From NCBI GenBank assembly GCA_016935175.1, contig JAFGRK010000018.1:1-64000 (forward strand): a stretch of DNA of 64,000 nucleotides, given 5' to 3'. Origin of the DNA: Candidatus Woesearchaeota archaeon (lineage in GTDB: Archaea; Nanobdellota; Nanobdellia; Woesearchaeales; SM23-78). This document shows positions 28,530 through 38,344 of the stretch, piece after piece (the first letter of the stretch is position 1; the number at the start of each line of letters is the position of its first letter). The notes beneath the pieces are model-generated. The model ran no database searches. It worked only from the letters and a program-made list of their open reading frames with translations, and had not been told where the DNA came from. The position numbers and the translations under genes were made by a program.

Positions 28530-28774
28530 ATTATGAACTAATAATAGATGAAGAAGCAATAAGGTTCCTGGAAAAGCAAGAGAGAAATATCAGGAGAAGA
28601 ATCTTCTCTAAGCTGCAACAGGCAAAGAAAAATCCCCAGCACTACTTCCAAAGGCTTGAAGGCAGGCTAGACTACAAGCTAAGAGTCGGCCATTACAGGG
28701 TGATAGCAGACATAACAGCCAATAAGATAATGGTAACGCTCATAAGGCACAGGAAGGATGTTTATAAGAGGTGA
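28526..28774 (+). CDS. RelE/ParE-family toxin
   Basis: RFLEKQERNIRRRIFSKLQQ...YKLRVGHYRVIADI...VTLIRHRKDVYKR. Confidence 0.88.
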   Translation: MNYELIIDEEAIRFLEKQERNIRRRIFSKLQQAKKNPQHYFQRLEGRLDYKLRVGHYRVIADITANKIMVTLIRHRKDVYKR

Positions 28775-28778
28775 GTTC

Positions 28779-28838
28779 GCAGATTTATGATTCTACTCCT
28801 AGTCATCTGGTGTTGGTTTGTGACGAGGAAGGGGAAGT
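28779..28838 (+). pseudogene. Degenerate copy of the 3' end of the wHTH gene (27374-28174)
   Basis: CTCCTAGTCATCTGGTGTTGGTTTGTGACGAGGAAG vs CTCCTAATAATCTGGTATTGGTTTGTGACCAGGAAG at 28130-28165. Confidence 0.7.
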
Positions 28839-28866
28839 GGGCATTCTTGGGATGTTGTTATTTATT

Positions 28867-30297
28867 TCACCCAGGTTTTGCTTTTCTGGAAAATGAAATA
28901 AACAATATGATCAAAGTACAAATAATCGCAAAGTATGGGAATATAAACCCATAATCAACATAAAATGTGTGTTTTTTAATAGGCATAACATTTCCAATTG
29001 CAGTGCCGGTTTTTCCCAAGCCTATGTTTTGAGTTATCCTCCCTTTCGGATCAATTATTTGAGAGATTCCTGATGTAGTTGTTCTTGCTATAAACCTTCC
29101 ATTTTCAACAGCTCGCATAGAAGTCATGGCAGAGTGCTGCAAATGCTGCGTTTTGCTCCAATCCATTGCATCGTAAGTGGGAATAAACAGCATTTCTGCG
29201 CCATTTTTAACTATGTTTCTTGCTACATAACTGTAATCCGCATCATAGCAGATAAAAATTCCGATATTCCCATGTTCGGTCTGGAAAACCGAATATTCTT
29301 TTCCAGGGTCTCCATCATTAAAGAATTGAATAGGATTCATCTTATAATATCTACCTGAAATTTCTCCTGAAGGATTAATTAAATAGGCACTGTTGTAATA
29401 ACCTAATTTACCATCGTCATTCTTATCTTTGCTGCCAACAATCATGTATGCTGAATATTTTATAGTAATATTCTGGATTTCTTTCAATAAAAGCTCATCT
29501 TCATTTAGATAAGTAGGCAAGGCGTATTCGGGCAACAGGATGAAGTCAACATCAGTGTTGAGTGTATTTATCAGACTTCTATATGCGCGGAATTCAGATG
29601 ATTCATCTTGAACAAGAGCAACTTTTACCTCAGGGGAATAATTCTCATTCATATAGTATATTCCAGAGGAAATAATTGCCAATATAATTACTAATACGGA
29701 GGCGCCAACCGCAATCTTTTCTTTAGTACTATCATTATTGACAAATAAATAAACAATAAAAGAATTTATGAAAATTATCAACGCTGTAATGCCGTACTGG
29801 CCAAGAATGCTTGAAAATTGAAGTGCGGGTAAAAAATTATGTTGGCTGTAGCCTATATTCATCCATGAGAATTTTAATATCCAGAATTCTGATTTAACAA
29901 ATTCAATTGCAGTCCAAATAATTGCTGGTGAAAGCAGGATCACCCATCTTGATTTTAGCTTGTTATAAACATAACTTAGGCAATATGCAAAAAAATAAGG
30001 ATACACACACAATACTAGAAGCAAAAAGAGGCCAAACCAACCAAAAATATGATACACCCAGTGGAGAGTTCCAAAATAAAATACTATGCCAAATACAAAC
30101 CCTGTTACTGGAGCTTCATCATATAATATGCCAAATATCTTTTTATGCTCGAAAGGAGTAATTATGATGGCGTATAACAAAGGAGCTAGTGCAACCCAGA
30201 TTAGGAAAGATAAATTGTACGGGGGAAATGATAATATGCAAAGAATTCCAGACAACGCTGCAAGTAAAAACGGGTTTTTTAATGCCTTTTTATCCAT
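28867..30297 (-). CDS. Apolipoprotein N-acyltransferase-like protein (Lnt; nitrilase superfamily)
   Basis: Several N-terminal TMs then CN-hydrolase domain: LLPEYALP (Glu), YYKMNPIQFF (Lys), IGIFICYDADY (Cys). Confidence 0.85.
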   Translation of the reverse strand: MDKKALKNPFLLAALSGILCILSFPPYNLSFLIWVALAPLLYAIIITPFEHKKIFGILYDEAPVTGFVFGIVFYFGTLHWVYHIFGWFGLFLLLVLCVYPYFFAYCLSYVYNKLKSRWVILLSPAIIWTAIEFVKSEFWILKFSWMNIGYSQHNFLPALQFSSILGQYGITALIIFINSFIVYLFVNNDSTKEKIAVGASVLVIILAIISSGIYYMNENYSPEVKVALVQDESSEFRAYRSLINTLNTDVDFILLPEYALPTYLNEDELLLKEIQNITIKYSAYMIVGSKDKNDDGKLGYYNSAYLINPSGEISGRYYKMNPIQFFNDGDPGKEYSVFQTEHGNIGIFICYDADYSYVARNIVKNGAEMLFIPTYDAMDWSKTQHLQHSAMTSMRAVENGRFIARTTTSGISQIIDPKGRITQNIGLGKTGTAIGNVMPIKKHTFYVDYGFIFPYFAIICTLIILFISFSRKAKPG

Positions 30298-30352
30298 CAG
30301 TTTATCATTCTAGTTTAAGAATATAAATTTTTCTAGTTAATTTATTTATCCC

Positions 30353-31204
30353 CTACGCCCTCATCGCTGCATAGAATGTGTCGAATATGGGCATGTCTGT
30401 GGTGATGCTTATGAAGTCATAGCCTAGGTGCTCGCATGTGCTCTTGATGGCGTGGATGTGGTATTCTATCTTATCACGGTAGCCCTTGATGAGCCTGTTG
30501 CTGATGAAGGTCCTTAGCTTGCTGTGCAGCTCGCTATCCTCTAGTATCATATCCCCGTACATGGGCAGCTTCCTCTCATCAGGGTCTAATACTTGGATGG
30601 CTACTACTTCATGCTTGGTATACCTAGCCAGCACGTTTTTTATGTCCTCCAGGTCGTACAGGAAGTCCGATATGATCACTATGAAGCTCTTGCTGTGCAT
30701 ATACTTCTTGTACTCATCAAGAGTCTTCCCTAGCTCTGACTTGCCTTCAACCTTTAGCTTCTCAAGCATTCCTAGGATGTTGAGCAGCTGGTTCATCCCC
30801 TTTCTCGCCCTGAGATAATTCAGCTCATCTGAGAAGGTTGAGAAGTTAAACTTCTCATTGTTCCTAAGGGCCATGTAGGCAAATCCCATTCCTATCATGC
30901 TTGCATAGTCAAATTTGCTTATCTTCCTGCCGTACTTCATGCTGCCGCTAGCATCAACTATGATATGCACTGTCATGTTCCTCTCTTCTTCGAACTGCTT
31001 GACAAAGAACTTGTCAGTCCTGGAATAAATCTTCCAGTCTATAGCCCTGAAATCATCTCCAGGCACATAATCCTTATAGTCTGCGAATATCAGACCGTGG
31101 CCTAGCGCCCTGCTCTGCCTTTCCCCGTGGAACCTGGACAATACTCTTCTTTTCAGGATTATATTGAACCTGTCCAGCTCTTTTAGGAATGATATGTCAA
31201 TCAT
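30353..31204 (-). CDS. DUF58 domain protein (vWA-like)
   Basis: SRFHGERQSRALGHGLIFADYKDYVPGDDFRAIDWKIYSRTDKFFVKQFEEERNMTVHIIVDASGSMKYG; start MIDISF at 31204. Confidence 0.92.
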   Translation of the reverse strand: MIDISFLKELDRFNIILKRRVLSRFHGERQSRALGHGLIFADYKDYVPGDDFRAIDWKIYSRTDKFFVKQFEEERNMTVHIIVDASGSMKYGRKISKFDYASMIGMGFAYMALRNNEKFNFSTFSDELNYLRARKGMNQLLNILGMLEKLKVEGKSELGKTLDEYKKYMHSKSFIVIISDFLYDLEDIKNVLARYTKHEVVAIQVLDPDERKLPMYGDMILEDSELHSKLRTFISNRLIKGYRDKIEYHIHAIKSTCEHLGYDFISITTDMPIFDTFYAAMRA

Positions 31205-31219
31205 TTTTTCAGCTCTTGC

Positions 31220-31332
31220 AAAAAGCCGCCAGCCGGAGCCCGGAGGGCGCGTCCCCACCGGCAGCAACCACTGTGCAAATCACTCGCAAATGCTCGTGAT
31301 GTTGCAGCAGTTGCAGGTTGCGGCGGCTTTTT
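31220..31332. repeat. Structured intergenic element E1 (three-stem palindromic element)
   Basis: Outer IR AAAAAGCCGCC/GGCGGCTTTTT; GCCGG/CCGGC with inner GCCCGGAGGGC; GCAACC/GGTTGC; inner ATCAC[TCGCAAATGCTC]GTGAT. Confidence 0.8.
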
Positions 31333-31348
31333 TGGTGACTTTTTTTGC

Positions 31349-32308
31349 CTAATTTTTCAATAGCTCCTTTATCACATCATCAGCTGTCTTACCGTCTCGC
31401 TCCGCCTTGAAGTTAAGTATTATCCTATGCCTGAGCACTGGGTAGGCCATGTCTTCTATGTCCTTTGCGCTCACGTATTTCCTGCCGTTAAGCAAGGCTT
31501 TTGCTTTTGCAGCCAAGATGAGGCCGATGCTAGCCCTTGGGCTTGCTCCGTACTCTATAAGGTCCTTTGCAGTCCTGGTCTTGGCCACAACCTCCAATGC
31601 CCTTTTCTTTATGTCATCTGCTATAGGCACTTGCCTTGTAAGCTGCTGCAACAGCACAAGTGATTCCTTGCTTAATAATGACTTGACTTCTCGCACCGCT
31701 TCCTCCTTGGTGAACCTGTTGATTATTTCCATCTCATCATCAAACTTAGGGTAAGCCACCAGTATCTTTAGCAAGAACCTGTCTACCTGGGCTTCTGGCA
31801 AAGGGTAGGTACCTTCCATATCTATGGGGTTCTGGGTTGCTAGCACAAAGAAAGGGGCTTCTAATGGGAAAGTCTGGTTTCCCACTGTGACTTGCTTTTC
31901 CTGCATAGCCTCTAGCAACGCTGACTGCGTCTTGGGTGTTGCCCTGTTGATCTCATCGGCTAGGATTATGTTGGCAAAGATAGGGCCTTTCTGGAACCTG
32001 AACATCTTCTTGCCCTTATCCTCTTCAATGACATAGGTTCCTATGATGTCGCTGGGCATGAGGTCAGGAGTGTTCTGTATCCTGCTGAACTTCAAGTCTA
32101 ACACACTGGAGATGGTCTTTACCATGGTAGTCTTTCCCAAGCCAGGATAGCTCTCCAATAATGCATTGGCATCGCAGAGTATTGCTATCAATACCTGCTC
32201 TATGACTTCTTCCTGCCCGACTATGACTTTGCTTATCTCTTTTGTGACATTGCTGAAAGTCTCCTTGAGCTTCTCAATGTTGCGCACGTTCTCGATGTTC
32301 TTAACCAT
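31349..32308 (-). CDS. MoxR-family AAA+ ATPase
   Basis: GLGKTTMVKTI, IILADEINRATPKTQSALLEAMQEKQVTV, PFFVLATQNPIDMEGTYPLPEAQVDRFLLK. Confidence 0.95.
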   Translation of the reverse strand: MVKNIENVRNIEKLKETFSNVTKEISKVIVGQEEVIEQVLIAILCDANALLESYPGLGKTTMVKTISSVLDLKFSRIQNTPDLMPSDIIGTYVIEEDKGKKMFRFQKGPIFANIILADEINRATPKTQSALLEAMQEKQVTVGNQTFPLEAPFFVLATQNPIDMEGTYPLPEAQVDRFLLKILVAYPKFDDEMEIINRFTKEEAVREVKSLLSKESLVLLQQLTRQVPIADDIKKRALEVVAKTRTAKDLIEYGASPRASIGLILAAKAKALLNGRKYVSAKDIEDMAYPVLRHRIILNFKAERDGKTADDVIKELLKN

Positions 32309-32358
32309 TTTCAACTCGCCTCCCATTACTATTTTGTTATTATCTTGCCACTTGCCTT

Positions 32359-33150
32359 TTATATGTCCTTTATCCTTTGAGTGTAATTAGCAGCCTGCTC
32401 TGCATCATCAAGCAGTTTCTGGCTGCTGAAAGCATCCGGATTTGCCCCTATCTCTTGCACCACCCCTCCTTGCCTCAAGGCCTCATCCTCTGCCTCGCTT
32501 ACCTGGGTGAAGTCTATCTTGCTCAGGCTAGGGTTCATGTTAAGGTCTATCTGGTCGTTGCCTAGCTTGGCAACACTGGCATCCCCGTATATGACCTCTG
32601 TCTCATTAAAGGCAAGCTCAGCCAGGCTGCCTTCTGCAAAAATCTCTTCTTTCCCTGGAATCATGAATCTGAGCTTGTCAAATGGTATGTCTATCTTTTC
32701 AAGGTCTATGCTAATAGCAGATACAAAAACTATGAGGAACACCAATGCCACAGCACTAATCACCCTTACGATAATCCTTCTGGAATCCATCAGGTTGCCT
32801 GTTGAGACTGTTTTCATCTTCCCTTTTAGCTCTTCAAAGAGCGCAGCCATCATGATGTTGTCCTGGCTCATGTTGTCATGGGCGGTCCTTAGCATCTCCT
32901 TTACCTGCGGGTTAGCATCCTCCATCTGCTTAAGCCTCATCCTCTTGATGTTAAGGCTCATGCTTATGAAAAAGAAAACCATGGCAAACACTCCTGGCAT
33001 AAGGATGATGTACAGCAGCCTGATGTTGAAGAATGATATCACAAAATAGGCTATGAGGAAAACCATGATGGCATCTAGGAAGCTGTTGATGAAGGCTACT
33101 TTTAGCATCTCACCCTTCACTTCTATGAACAATGACTTTATTCGATCCAT
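32359..33150 (-). CDS. Membrane protein of MoxR/VWA operon, unknown function
   Basis: ORF with several TMs, co-directional. Confidence 0.75.
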   Translation of the reverse strand: MDRIKSLFIEVKGEMLKVAFINSFLDAIMVFLIAYFVISFFNIRLLYIILMPGVFAMVFFFISMSLNIKRMRLKQMEDANPQVKEMLRTAHDNMSQDNIMMAALFEELKGKMKTVSTGNLMDSRRIIVRVISAVALVFLIVFVSAISIDLEKIDIPFDKLRFMIPGKEEIFAEGSLAELAFNETEVIYGDASVAKLGNDQIDLNMNPSLSKIDFTQVSEAEDEALRQGGVVQEIGANPDAFSSQKLLDDAEQAANYTQRIKDI

Positions 33151-33197
33151 CTTTATCCTTTACTAATCCATTGGAAAATCTATTCCTAAATCTGTTC

Positions 33198-33716
33198 TTA
33201 AATAAGGCAAGTACTATCTCCGTCATTGTCAACAAGGCATTTTACATCCTCTTTCAGGTTATCGACTTGCCTGTTAAGGGAGTTGACTTGGGAATTTAGC
33301 GAGCTTATAGTCCTGTTGAGCTCAATGATCTTGTTGTTGGCTTGGTCTATGCTCTTCTTGTAGCTTTCCATAAGCACAGTAGTCCTTGTCAGCTCTGCCT
33401 GGGTGCTTGTTAGCTCTGTTTTCTTCTTCTCAAGCTCAGCTGCCTTTTGCTCGTATAAGGTATCGTATTTGCGTATGTCAGTCTCTGTGCTATTAAGGTT
33501 TTTCAGGGTGTTGGAAAGCACTTCAGTGGTCAAGGAGAGGTTTTGCTCGCATATAGAGAGGCGGCTGGCTGTGGTTTCGAGCTCATTCTTCTTGTTCTTT
33601 AGGGTGTTCTGGTAATAGACACTGGCCCCGAGCATCCCGAGAAGAATTAGTATTATTATCATCAAAAGGAACATATTAAGCTTTTTTCCCATGAATCCTG
33701 AGCTCATATAAATCAT
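33198..33716 (-). CDS. TM-anchored coiled-coil protein
   Basis: N-terminal TM then long heptad-rich region; C-terminal VDNDGDSTC. Confidence 0.75.
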   Translation of the reverse strand: MIYMSSGFMGKKLNMFLLMIIILILLGMLGASVYYQNTLKNKKNELETTASRLSICEQNLSLTTEVLSNTLKNLNSTETDIRKYDTLYEQKAAELEKKKTELTSTQAELTRTTVLMESYKKSIDQANNKIIELNRTISSLNSQVNSLNRQVDNLKEDVKCLVDNDGDSTCLI

Positions 33717-33751
33717 CCTCTCCTGTTTTTGAAAATTAACTGTTCTGAAAA

Positions 33752-36199
33752 TTACCTGTTATGCTTCCTCTCCCTTGACTTTCTTATTGCTATCTCAGCC
33801 AAAAATATTATGGCTGCTGCAAGCAAGAAGGGCCAGATGATTGTAGTCCTCTCAACCCTGGTGGTTTTTGAGATGCTTTTCACAAAGCTGACAATATCCT
33901 TAGCCTCTGTTGGTTTAAAAACTTTTCCGCCGCTTATCATCACCACTTCTTCCAACGAAGGGTTCATACCGAGATTCTGGTATTCTAATTCATAGTTCAC
34001 AGCAAAGCCTTTGCCAAGCACATGGTTAAAGCCTTTCTGGCCTGCTATCAGCTGTGCCTTGTACTGGTTCTCCCCCGCCCTGGTAAAGCTCATGCCTGCT
34101 GCGCTGGGGTACTTATCACTCTTGACAAACACCTCGACCGGCTGGTCTATCCTGGCATCAGCTATCACCACGTAATAAGGCTCTTTTCTCTGCGGGTCCC
34201 CAATGACCCAGTTGGTTATCCTTGTGAGCAGGATGGAGTTCTTCTGGTTAAGCAAATCACCTAGGTTGTTGTTGCCGCTGAAAACATTAAGCGTTGCTAC
34301 CCTTCCAAGCCCGTAGTTCCACACAGTCACAGCAGGCTCTCCGTGCTGGGTGCTCACAAGTAACTGCGCGCTGCTCTTAGGTATAACCTGGTTATAGCCG
34401 TAAAGGGATGCATCCAGCTCTAAGCCTTGGGTTATGAAATGATACTGGTTGAGGATGAATAGGTCAAACAGCTCGCCGAACTTAGTCTCTTCCGGGTCTC
34501 CGAACAGTATTTTGAGCCTGTTCTCCTGGTTGGCTGGGAAATAAATCCCCCCTCCATTATAGGCCACTGCTTTAAGGAACTCTTCGTCCACTCCCTTGCC
34601 ACTTCCCACCACATAGACCTTTACTCCTCGTGAATTTATTGTCTTTGCAGCGTCAAGGGTCTGCTGCTGGATTTGGCTGTTGCCTGTGACTCCATCTGTT
34701 ATCATGATGATGTTGCTGCTGGCACCCACGCTCTCTTTTATCAACGCATAGGCTCCGCTTAGGCCTATGTGGAAGAATGACTGGCTAGGAGGCTGCTGCA
34801 CCCTTGAAATCTTGTCAATAAGCTCGCTCTTGCTAAGGAACAAGGGCCTTAGCTCTTGCACCACAGCGTTCTTGTCGCCGAAAACAGTCACTCCTACGCT
34901 GTTGTCAGGGCCTAGGCTGTTGATCACGCTGATAGCCAATGCCTTGTTTATGTCCTGCTGGTTTGATTTTACCTCTTCCCTATGAAGCCTTCCCTGGTCA
35001 TCATAGTATAGGTTATAGCTTGTTCCTGTGCTTCCTGAAAAGTCAATGGCAATGACTATGTTGCTGCTGCCTCTCCTGCGTGCAGCCTTGCCTACGCTTA
35101 CAGGAAGGTATGACTCCAGGGTCGAGCCTTTGTAGTTTCCCCTGTCAAAGCTGTCAAATCCTCCGATGGCAAACAACCCATTGCCATAATACCCTCCTTC
35201 CTCATCCACCAAGTAGTCTGCAAGCTTCTCAACCCCTGATATTGGCATGGGCATGTCATTGAGTATGACTGCATAATATTCATTCACATTATCAGGTATC
35301 CTGTTGGTCTTGGTGACATCATAAAGCTCATTGAATATTTTCTCAACCAGGTCGGGGGCTTCTGTCACCAAGAGCACCTTGGGCTTGGGCAAAACGCTCA
35401 CCACCTTATAGAACACATTGTTGTTCGTAAAATAATCCTTTTCAGCGCTTACCTCTGCCATTATCTCATGGTCTCCTTGGCTAAAGCTTCTCTTGAACTC
35501 AAACACATTATTGGTGGTCTCTTCCTCAATCACACTTTCGCCATCAACAGTCACTTTAAGCCTTGCCTTTTGGCTGCCTAGGTTAGTAATCCTTACCCTG
35601 AAAGCGCTCTCCACATCAGCAACAGCTGTTTCAGGCCCGACGATATATATCCCTATTTCCTTGTTCTTCTCTTCAAGCTCAACCATGCTTATGGTGCTGT
35701 TGAGGCTGGCAGCTAGCAGAGCCACTTTTTCAAGAGAGGTACCTTGGTTGGAGTTACCATCTGTTATGAGCAATAGGGATGTATCTTTTTCAAGATAGCT
35801 AAGAAGGTTGTCTCCCATGTCAGATTCCATTCCTGAGCCGATGCTCCTTACTACAATAGGCATCTCTTGCTCTAGCCTTTCCTCTAATCCCGGAAGGAAT
35901 TCTGTGTCTAATACCTGCATTGAAGTTGTATTGTCTAATAGTATGAGCAGTTTGGGGTTTCCAGGTGTGGTCAGGGTGACTTCTCCAAAAGGCTTTGCCA
36001 GGGCAGTCACCAGCAGTATGAATATCAAAGTCCTTGTGACCAGCATGATAATCTTGAACTTTTTCTTTTCTTTCTTGTCGCCAAAATCAAGGTCTATGAA
36101 CCTTTTGAAAAGCAGGAAGATGAATATTAACATTATAGGGATAAGCCAAAAGAATGCTTCAGACCTGAGCAAGTTGCTTATCATCATCCTATAGGTCAC
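33752..36199 (-). CDS. Large membrane protein with VWA domain (Bat-like)
   Basis: NIVIAIDFSGSTGTSYN MIDAS-like motif; TMs at both ends. Confidence 0.85.
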   Translation of the reverse strand: MTYRMMISNLLRSEAFFWLIPIMLIFIFLLFKRFIDLDFGDKKEKKKFKIIMLVTRTLIFILLVTALAKPFGEVTLTTPGNPKLLILLDNTTSMQVLDTEFLPGLEERLEQEMPIVVRSIGSGMESDMGDNLLSYLEKDTSLLLITDGNSNQGTSLEKVALLAASLNSTISMVELEEKNKEIGIYIVGPETAVADVESAFRVRITNLGSQKARLKVTVDGESVIEEETTNNVFEFKRSFSQGDHEIMAEVSAEKDYFTNNNVFYKVVSVLPKPKVLLVTEAPDLVEKIFNELYDVTKTNRIPDNVNEYYAVILNDMPMPISGVEKLADYLVDEEGGYYGNGLFAIGGFDSFDRGNYKGSTLESYLPVSVGKAARRRGSSNIVIAIDFSGSTGTSYNLYYDDQGRLHREEVKSNQQDINKALAISVINSLGPDNSVGVTVFGDKNAVVQELRPLFLSKSELIDKISRVQQPPSQSFFHIGLSGAYALIKESVGASSNIIMITDGVTGNSQIQQQTLDAAKTINSRGVKVYVVGSGKGVDEEFLKAVAYNGGGIYFPANQENRLKILFGDPEETKFGELFDLFILNQYHFITQGLELDASLYGYNQVIPKSSAQLLVSTQHGEPAVTVWNYGLGRVATLNVFSGNNNLGDLLNQKNSILLTRITNWVIGDPQRKEPYYVVIADARIDQPVEVFVKSDKYPSAAGMSFTRAGENQYKAQLIAGQKGFNHVLGKGFAVNYELEYQNLGMNPSLEEVVMISGGKVFKPTEAKDIVSFVKSISKTTRVERTTIIWPFLLAAAIIFLAEIAIRKSRERKHNR

Positions 36200-38072
36200 C
36201 TCTTGCCTTTATATAGAGGAATTCCAGCAACAATATGATTATGACTCCTACCAAAAGGTAGTCTGTAAGCTCAAATGGAACTTTTTCCTTGAATTTTTCG
36301 CTGGTCTGGGCAAACCCTTCTTCATCTGTGTTTCCTTGGTTATTGACATCAGATTCCTTATTGTTTATCAGGTTGACGGCCAGAGCCCTGTCATTGAGCG
36401 AATATAACCCCATGCTCTCAAGCGCCAGCTGGTCAGTGGTTATAGCCCCTTCTGGAGTTGCTATTTTCTGCGCTTCTCCAAAGACAATCATGCTGCCAGT
36501 CTTATAGTTAAGCTCATAAAGCGAGGGCGTATTGGTGGCAAAGTCCATAATCCTTTTCCAGAAAGTGAAATAGTAAGGTGTCTTGGCAAAGCTAGCATCT
36601 GCCTCCTTATCCTCATCCAGTATGCCATAGAAGAACACTTTGCCATTCCCAAGGCTATTAAAGGTTATCAATAAGTTCTTGTCATCAGCTGCTGCCAAAG
36701 TCACTATTGGCTTTTCAGGCATTAGGCTCATGCTGAAATATTTCTTTGTAATCCCGAACTCTATGTCAGCTGTCAGGCTCTCGCTTGCTCCCGGGATGAT
36801 GTTGGCTCCTGCCTCTGACTTTATAGTATCATTTGCCCACATAGGCAGCAATCCCTGGTAGTCAATGCTTAGCATGCTCGGGCTGGATTGCGCAATGATT
36901 ATTGCCGCGCTCCCTTTTTCATCTAGCTCTTTCTTCACCCCATCATAAGTCCCTGGCAACACCAGCCCCGGGTTGATATCCTTGAAGATGAACACATCAT
37001 ACCCTCCCAAGTCAGGGATTTTTGGTGGGATGGCTATCTCTATCTCTATGTTTTTCATCACATCCAATACATTGAAAAGGAAAGTCCTCTCAGGATTAGG
37101 GGTATTAGTTATCATCAGAACTTTTTTCTTGACATCACTTACAGTGCTTATGTAAGCAGTGTTATCAGGCCCAAAACCGTCTTTGGCGCCCTGCAGTTCG
37201 ATCTCTAGCTTGCTAGTGCCTGGAGGTGTTGAAAAGCTGAAAAGCTCTTGTGAGTTAGCAGGGATGCTCAGGTATTCCTCCAGGTCATTTATCCTGGCCT
37301 TAACATTTGCCTCCTCCTGGTTATAGTTCTTGATGACTGCAGTGGTCTTCTTCTCATCAATCTTTAAGTCAACAATCCCCACATTGTTCACTGCCTTGTT
37401 AACGCTCAGGAAATCAACCTTTATTCCCTGACTCTCCAAGGTCTTCCTTGCAGTGGATAGGCTGCTATCAGTCTCAGTATCAATGAAATCACTGATGACC
37501 ACTACTCTTGAGTCTGCTTTGGCATAGGCTCCTGCAGCATTTATGGAATCATAAAGGTTAGTGGTGGTGTCTGTGGGCTTTAAGCCGTTAAGATAGTCTT
37601 TTATCTCACCAGATGACTTGTCAATCAATACAACATTAGGGGTCTTCTTAACGATGATAAGGGTGTTGACCAGGCCCAGGTTCTTCTTGGCAAGGCTTAT
37701 TGCTTCCTCAAACCTAGTTCCTCCATCATAGTCTGCTTTCATGCTGGCGCTCGCATCGAGCACTATGACTGTGTTCTTGAACAATGATTCTTTAGCAACA
37801 TTGATGTAAGGCTTGGCAAGGGATAGCAGCAGGAGCAATAGTGCAAGCAGCTGCAACAGGAAGAGCAAGTCATGGATTAGCCTCCTGAAAAAAGTGGTCT
37901 TCTTGTCCCTTCCCATGTCCTTGAAAAGGAACATGAGCGTAGGTATTACTTCATGCTTAGGCTTAGGCCTGATAAAGTATATGAGCAAGAAAGGTATGAG
38001 CAACAGAAGCGCATAGAGCAGCGTAGGCTCAAGAAAGAAATTTGCAGCGTTAGACATCAAATCCACTTTCAC
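36189..38072 (-). CDS. Aerotolerance regulator-type (BatA N-terminal) membrane protein with VWA domain
   Basis: FFLEPTLLYALLLLIPFLLIYFIRPKPKHEVIPTLMFL; VIVLDASASMKADYDGG. Confidence 0.88.
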   Translation of the reverse strand: MKVDLMSNAANFFLEPTLLYALLLLIPFLLIYFIRPKPKHEVIPTLMFLFKDMGRDKKTTFFRRLIHDLLFLLQLLALLLLLLSLAKPYINVAKESLFKNTVIVLDASASMKADYDGGTRFEEAISLAKKNLGLVNTLIIVKKTPNVVLIDKSSGEIKDYLNGLKPTDTTTNLYDSINAAGAYAKADSRVVVISDFIDTETDSSLSTARKTLESQGIKVDFLSVNKAVNNVGIVDLKIDEKKTTAVIKNYNQEEANVKARINDLEEYLSIPANSQELFSFSTPPGTSKLEIELQGAKDGFGPDNTAYISTVSDVKKKVLMITNTPNPERTFLFNVLDVMKNIEIEIAIPPKIPDLGGYDVFIFKDINPGLVLPGTYDGVKKELDEKGSAAIIIAQSSPSMLSIDYQGLLPMWANDTIKSEAGANIIPGASESLTADIEFGITKKYFSMSLMPEKPIVTLAAADDKNLLITFNSLGNGKVFFYGILDEDKEADASFAKTPYYFTFWKRIMDFATNTPSLYELNYKTGSMIVFGEAQKIATPEGAITTDQLALESMGLYSLNDRALAVNLINNKESDVNNQGNTDEEGFAQTSEKFKEKVPFELTDYLLVGVIIILLLEFLYIKARGDL

Positions 38073-38214
38073 TCACCACTTCCCTTAACTTAGCTTAATA
38101 CTTTTCCCTCTTAACCTATTACTTGTTCCTCTAACTATTAAAATCTGTATCTGATACAGTAAGCTTAATTATCGCAAGTCTTTTTATAAATTTTGCGTAA
38201 GATGCGAATGAAGG

Positions 38215-38325
38215 GTAAAGTCGCCTTGACCACCCCGAGGGGGCGACCCCCGGTCAAACAGCCGCAGTGCAGGTCATTCGCTTAGCTCATGACGCAGCAC
38301 TTGCTGTAGGCTGTGGCGACTTTAC
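38215..38325. repeat. Structured intergenic element E2 (same family as E1)
   Basis: Outer IR GTAAAGTCGCC/GGCGACTTTAC; TTGACC/GGTCAA with CCCCGAGGGG; ACAGCC/GGCTGT; inner GTCAT[TCGCTTAGCTC]ATGAC. Confidence 0.8.
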
Positions 38326-38344
38326 TAAAGATGATAAAACAAAC

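Noticed and set aside
38211-38335. AAGATG direct repeat flanking E2 as target-site duplication
   Set aside because: Only 6 nt, asymmetrically placed, likely by chance in AT-rich sequence.
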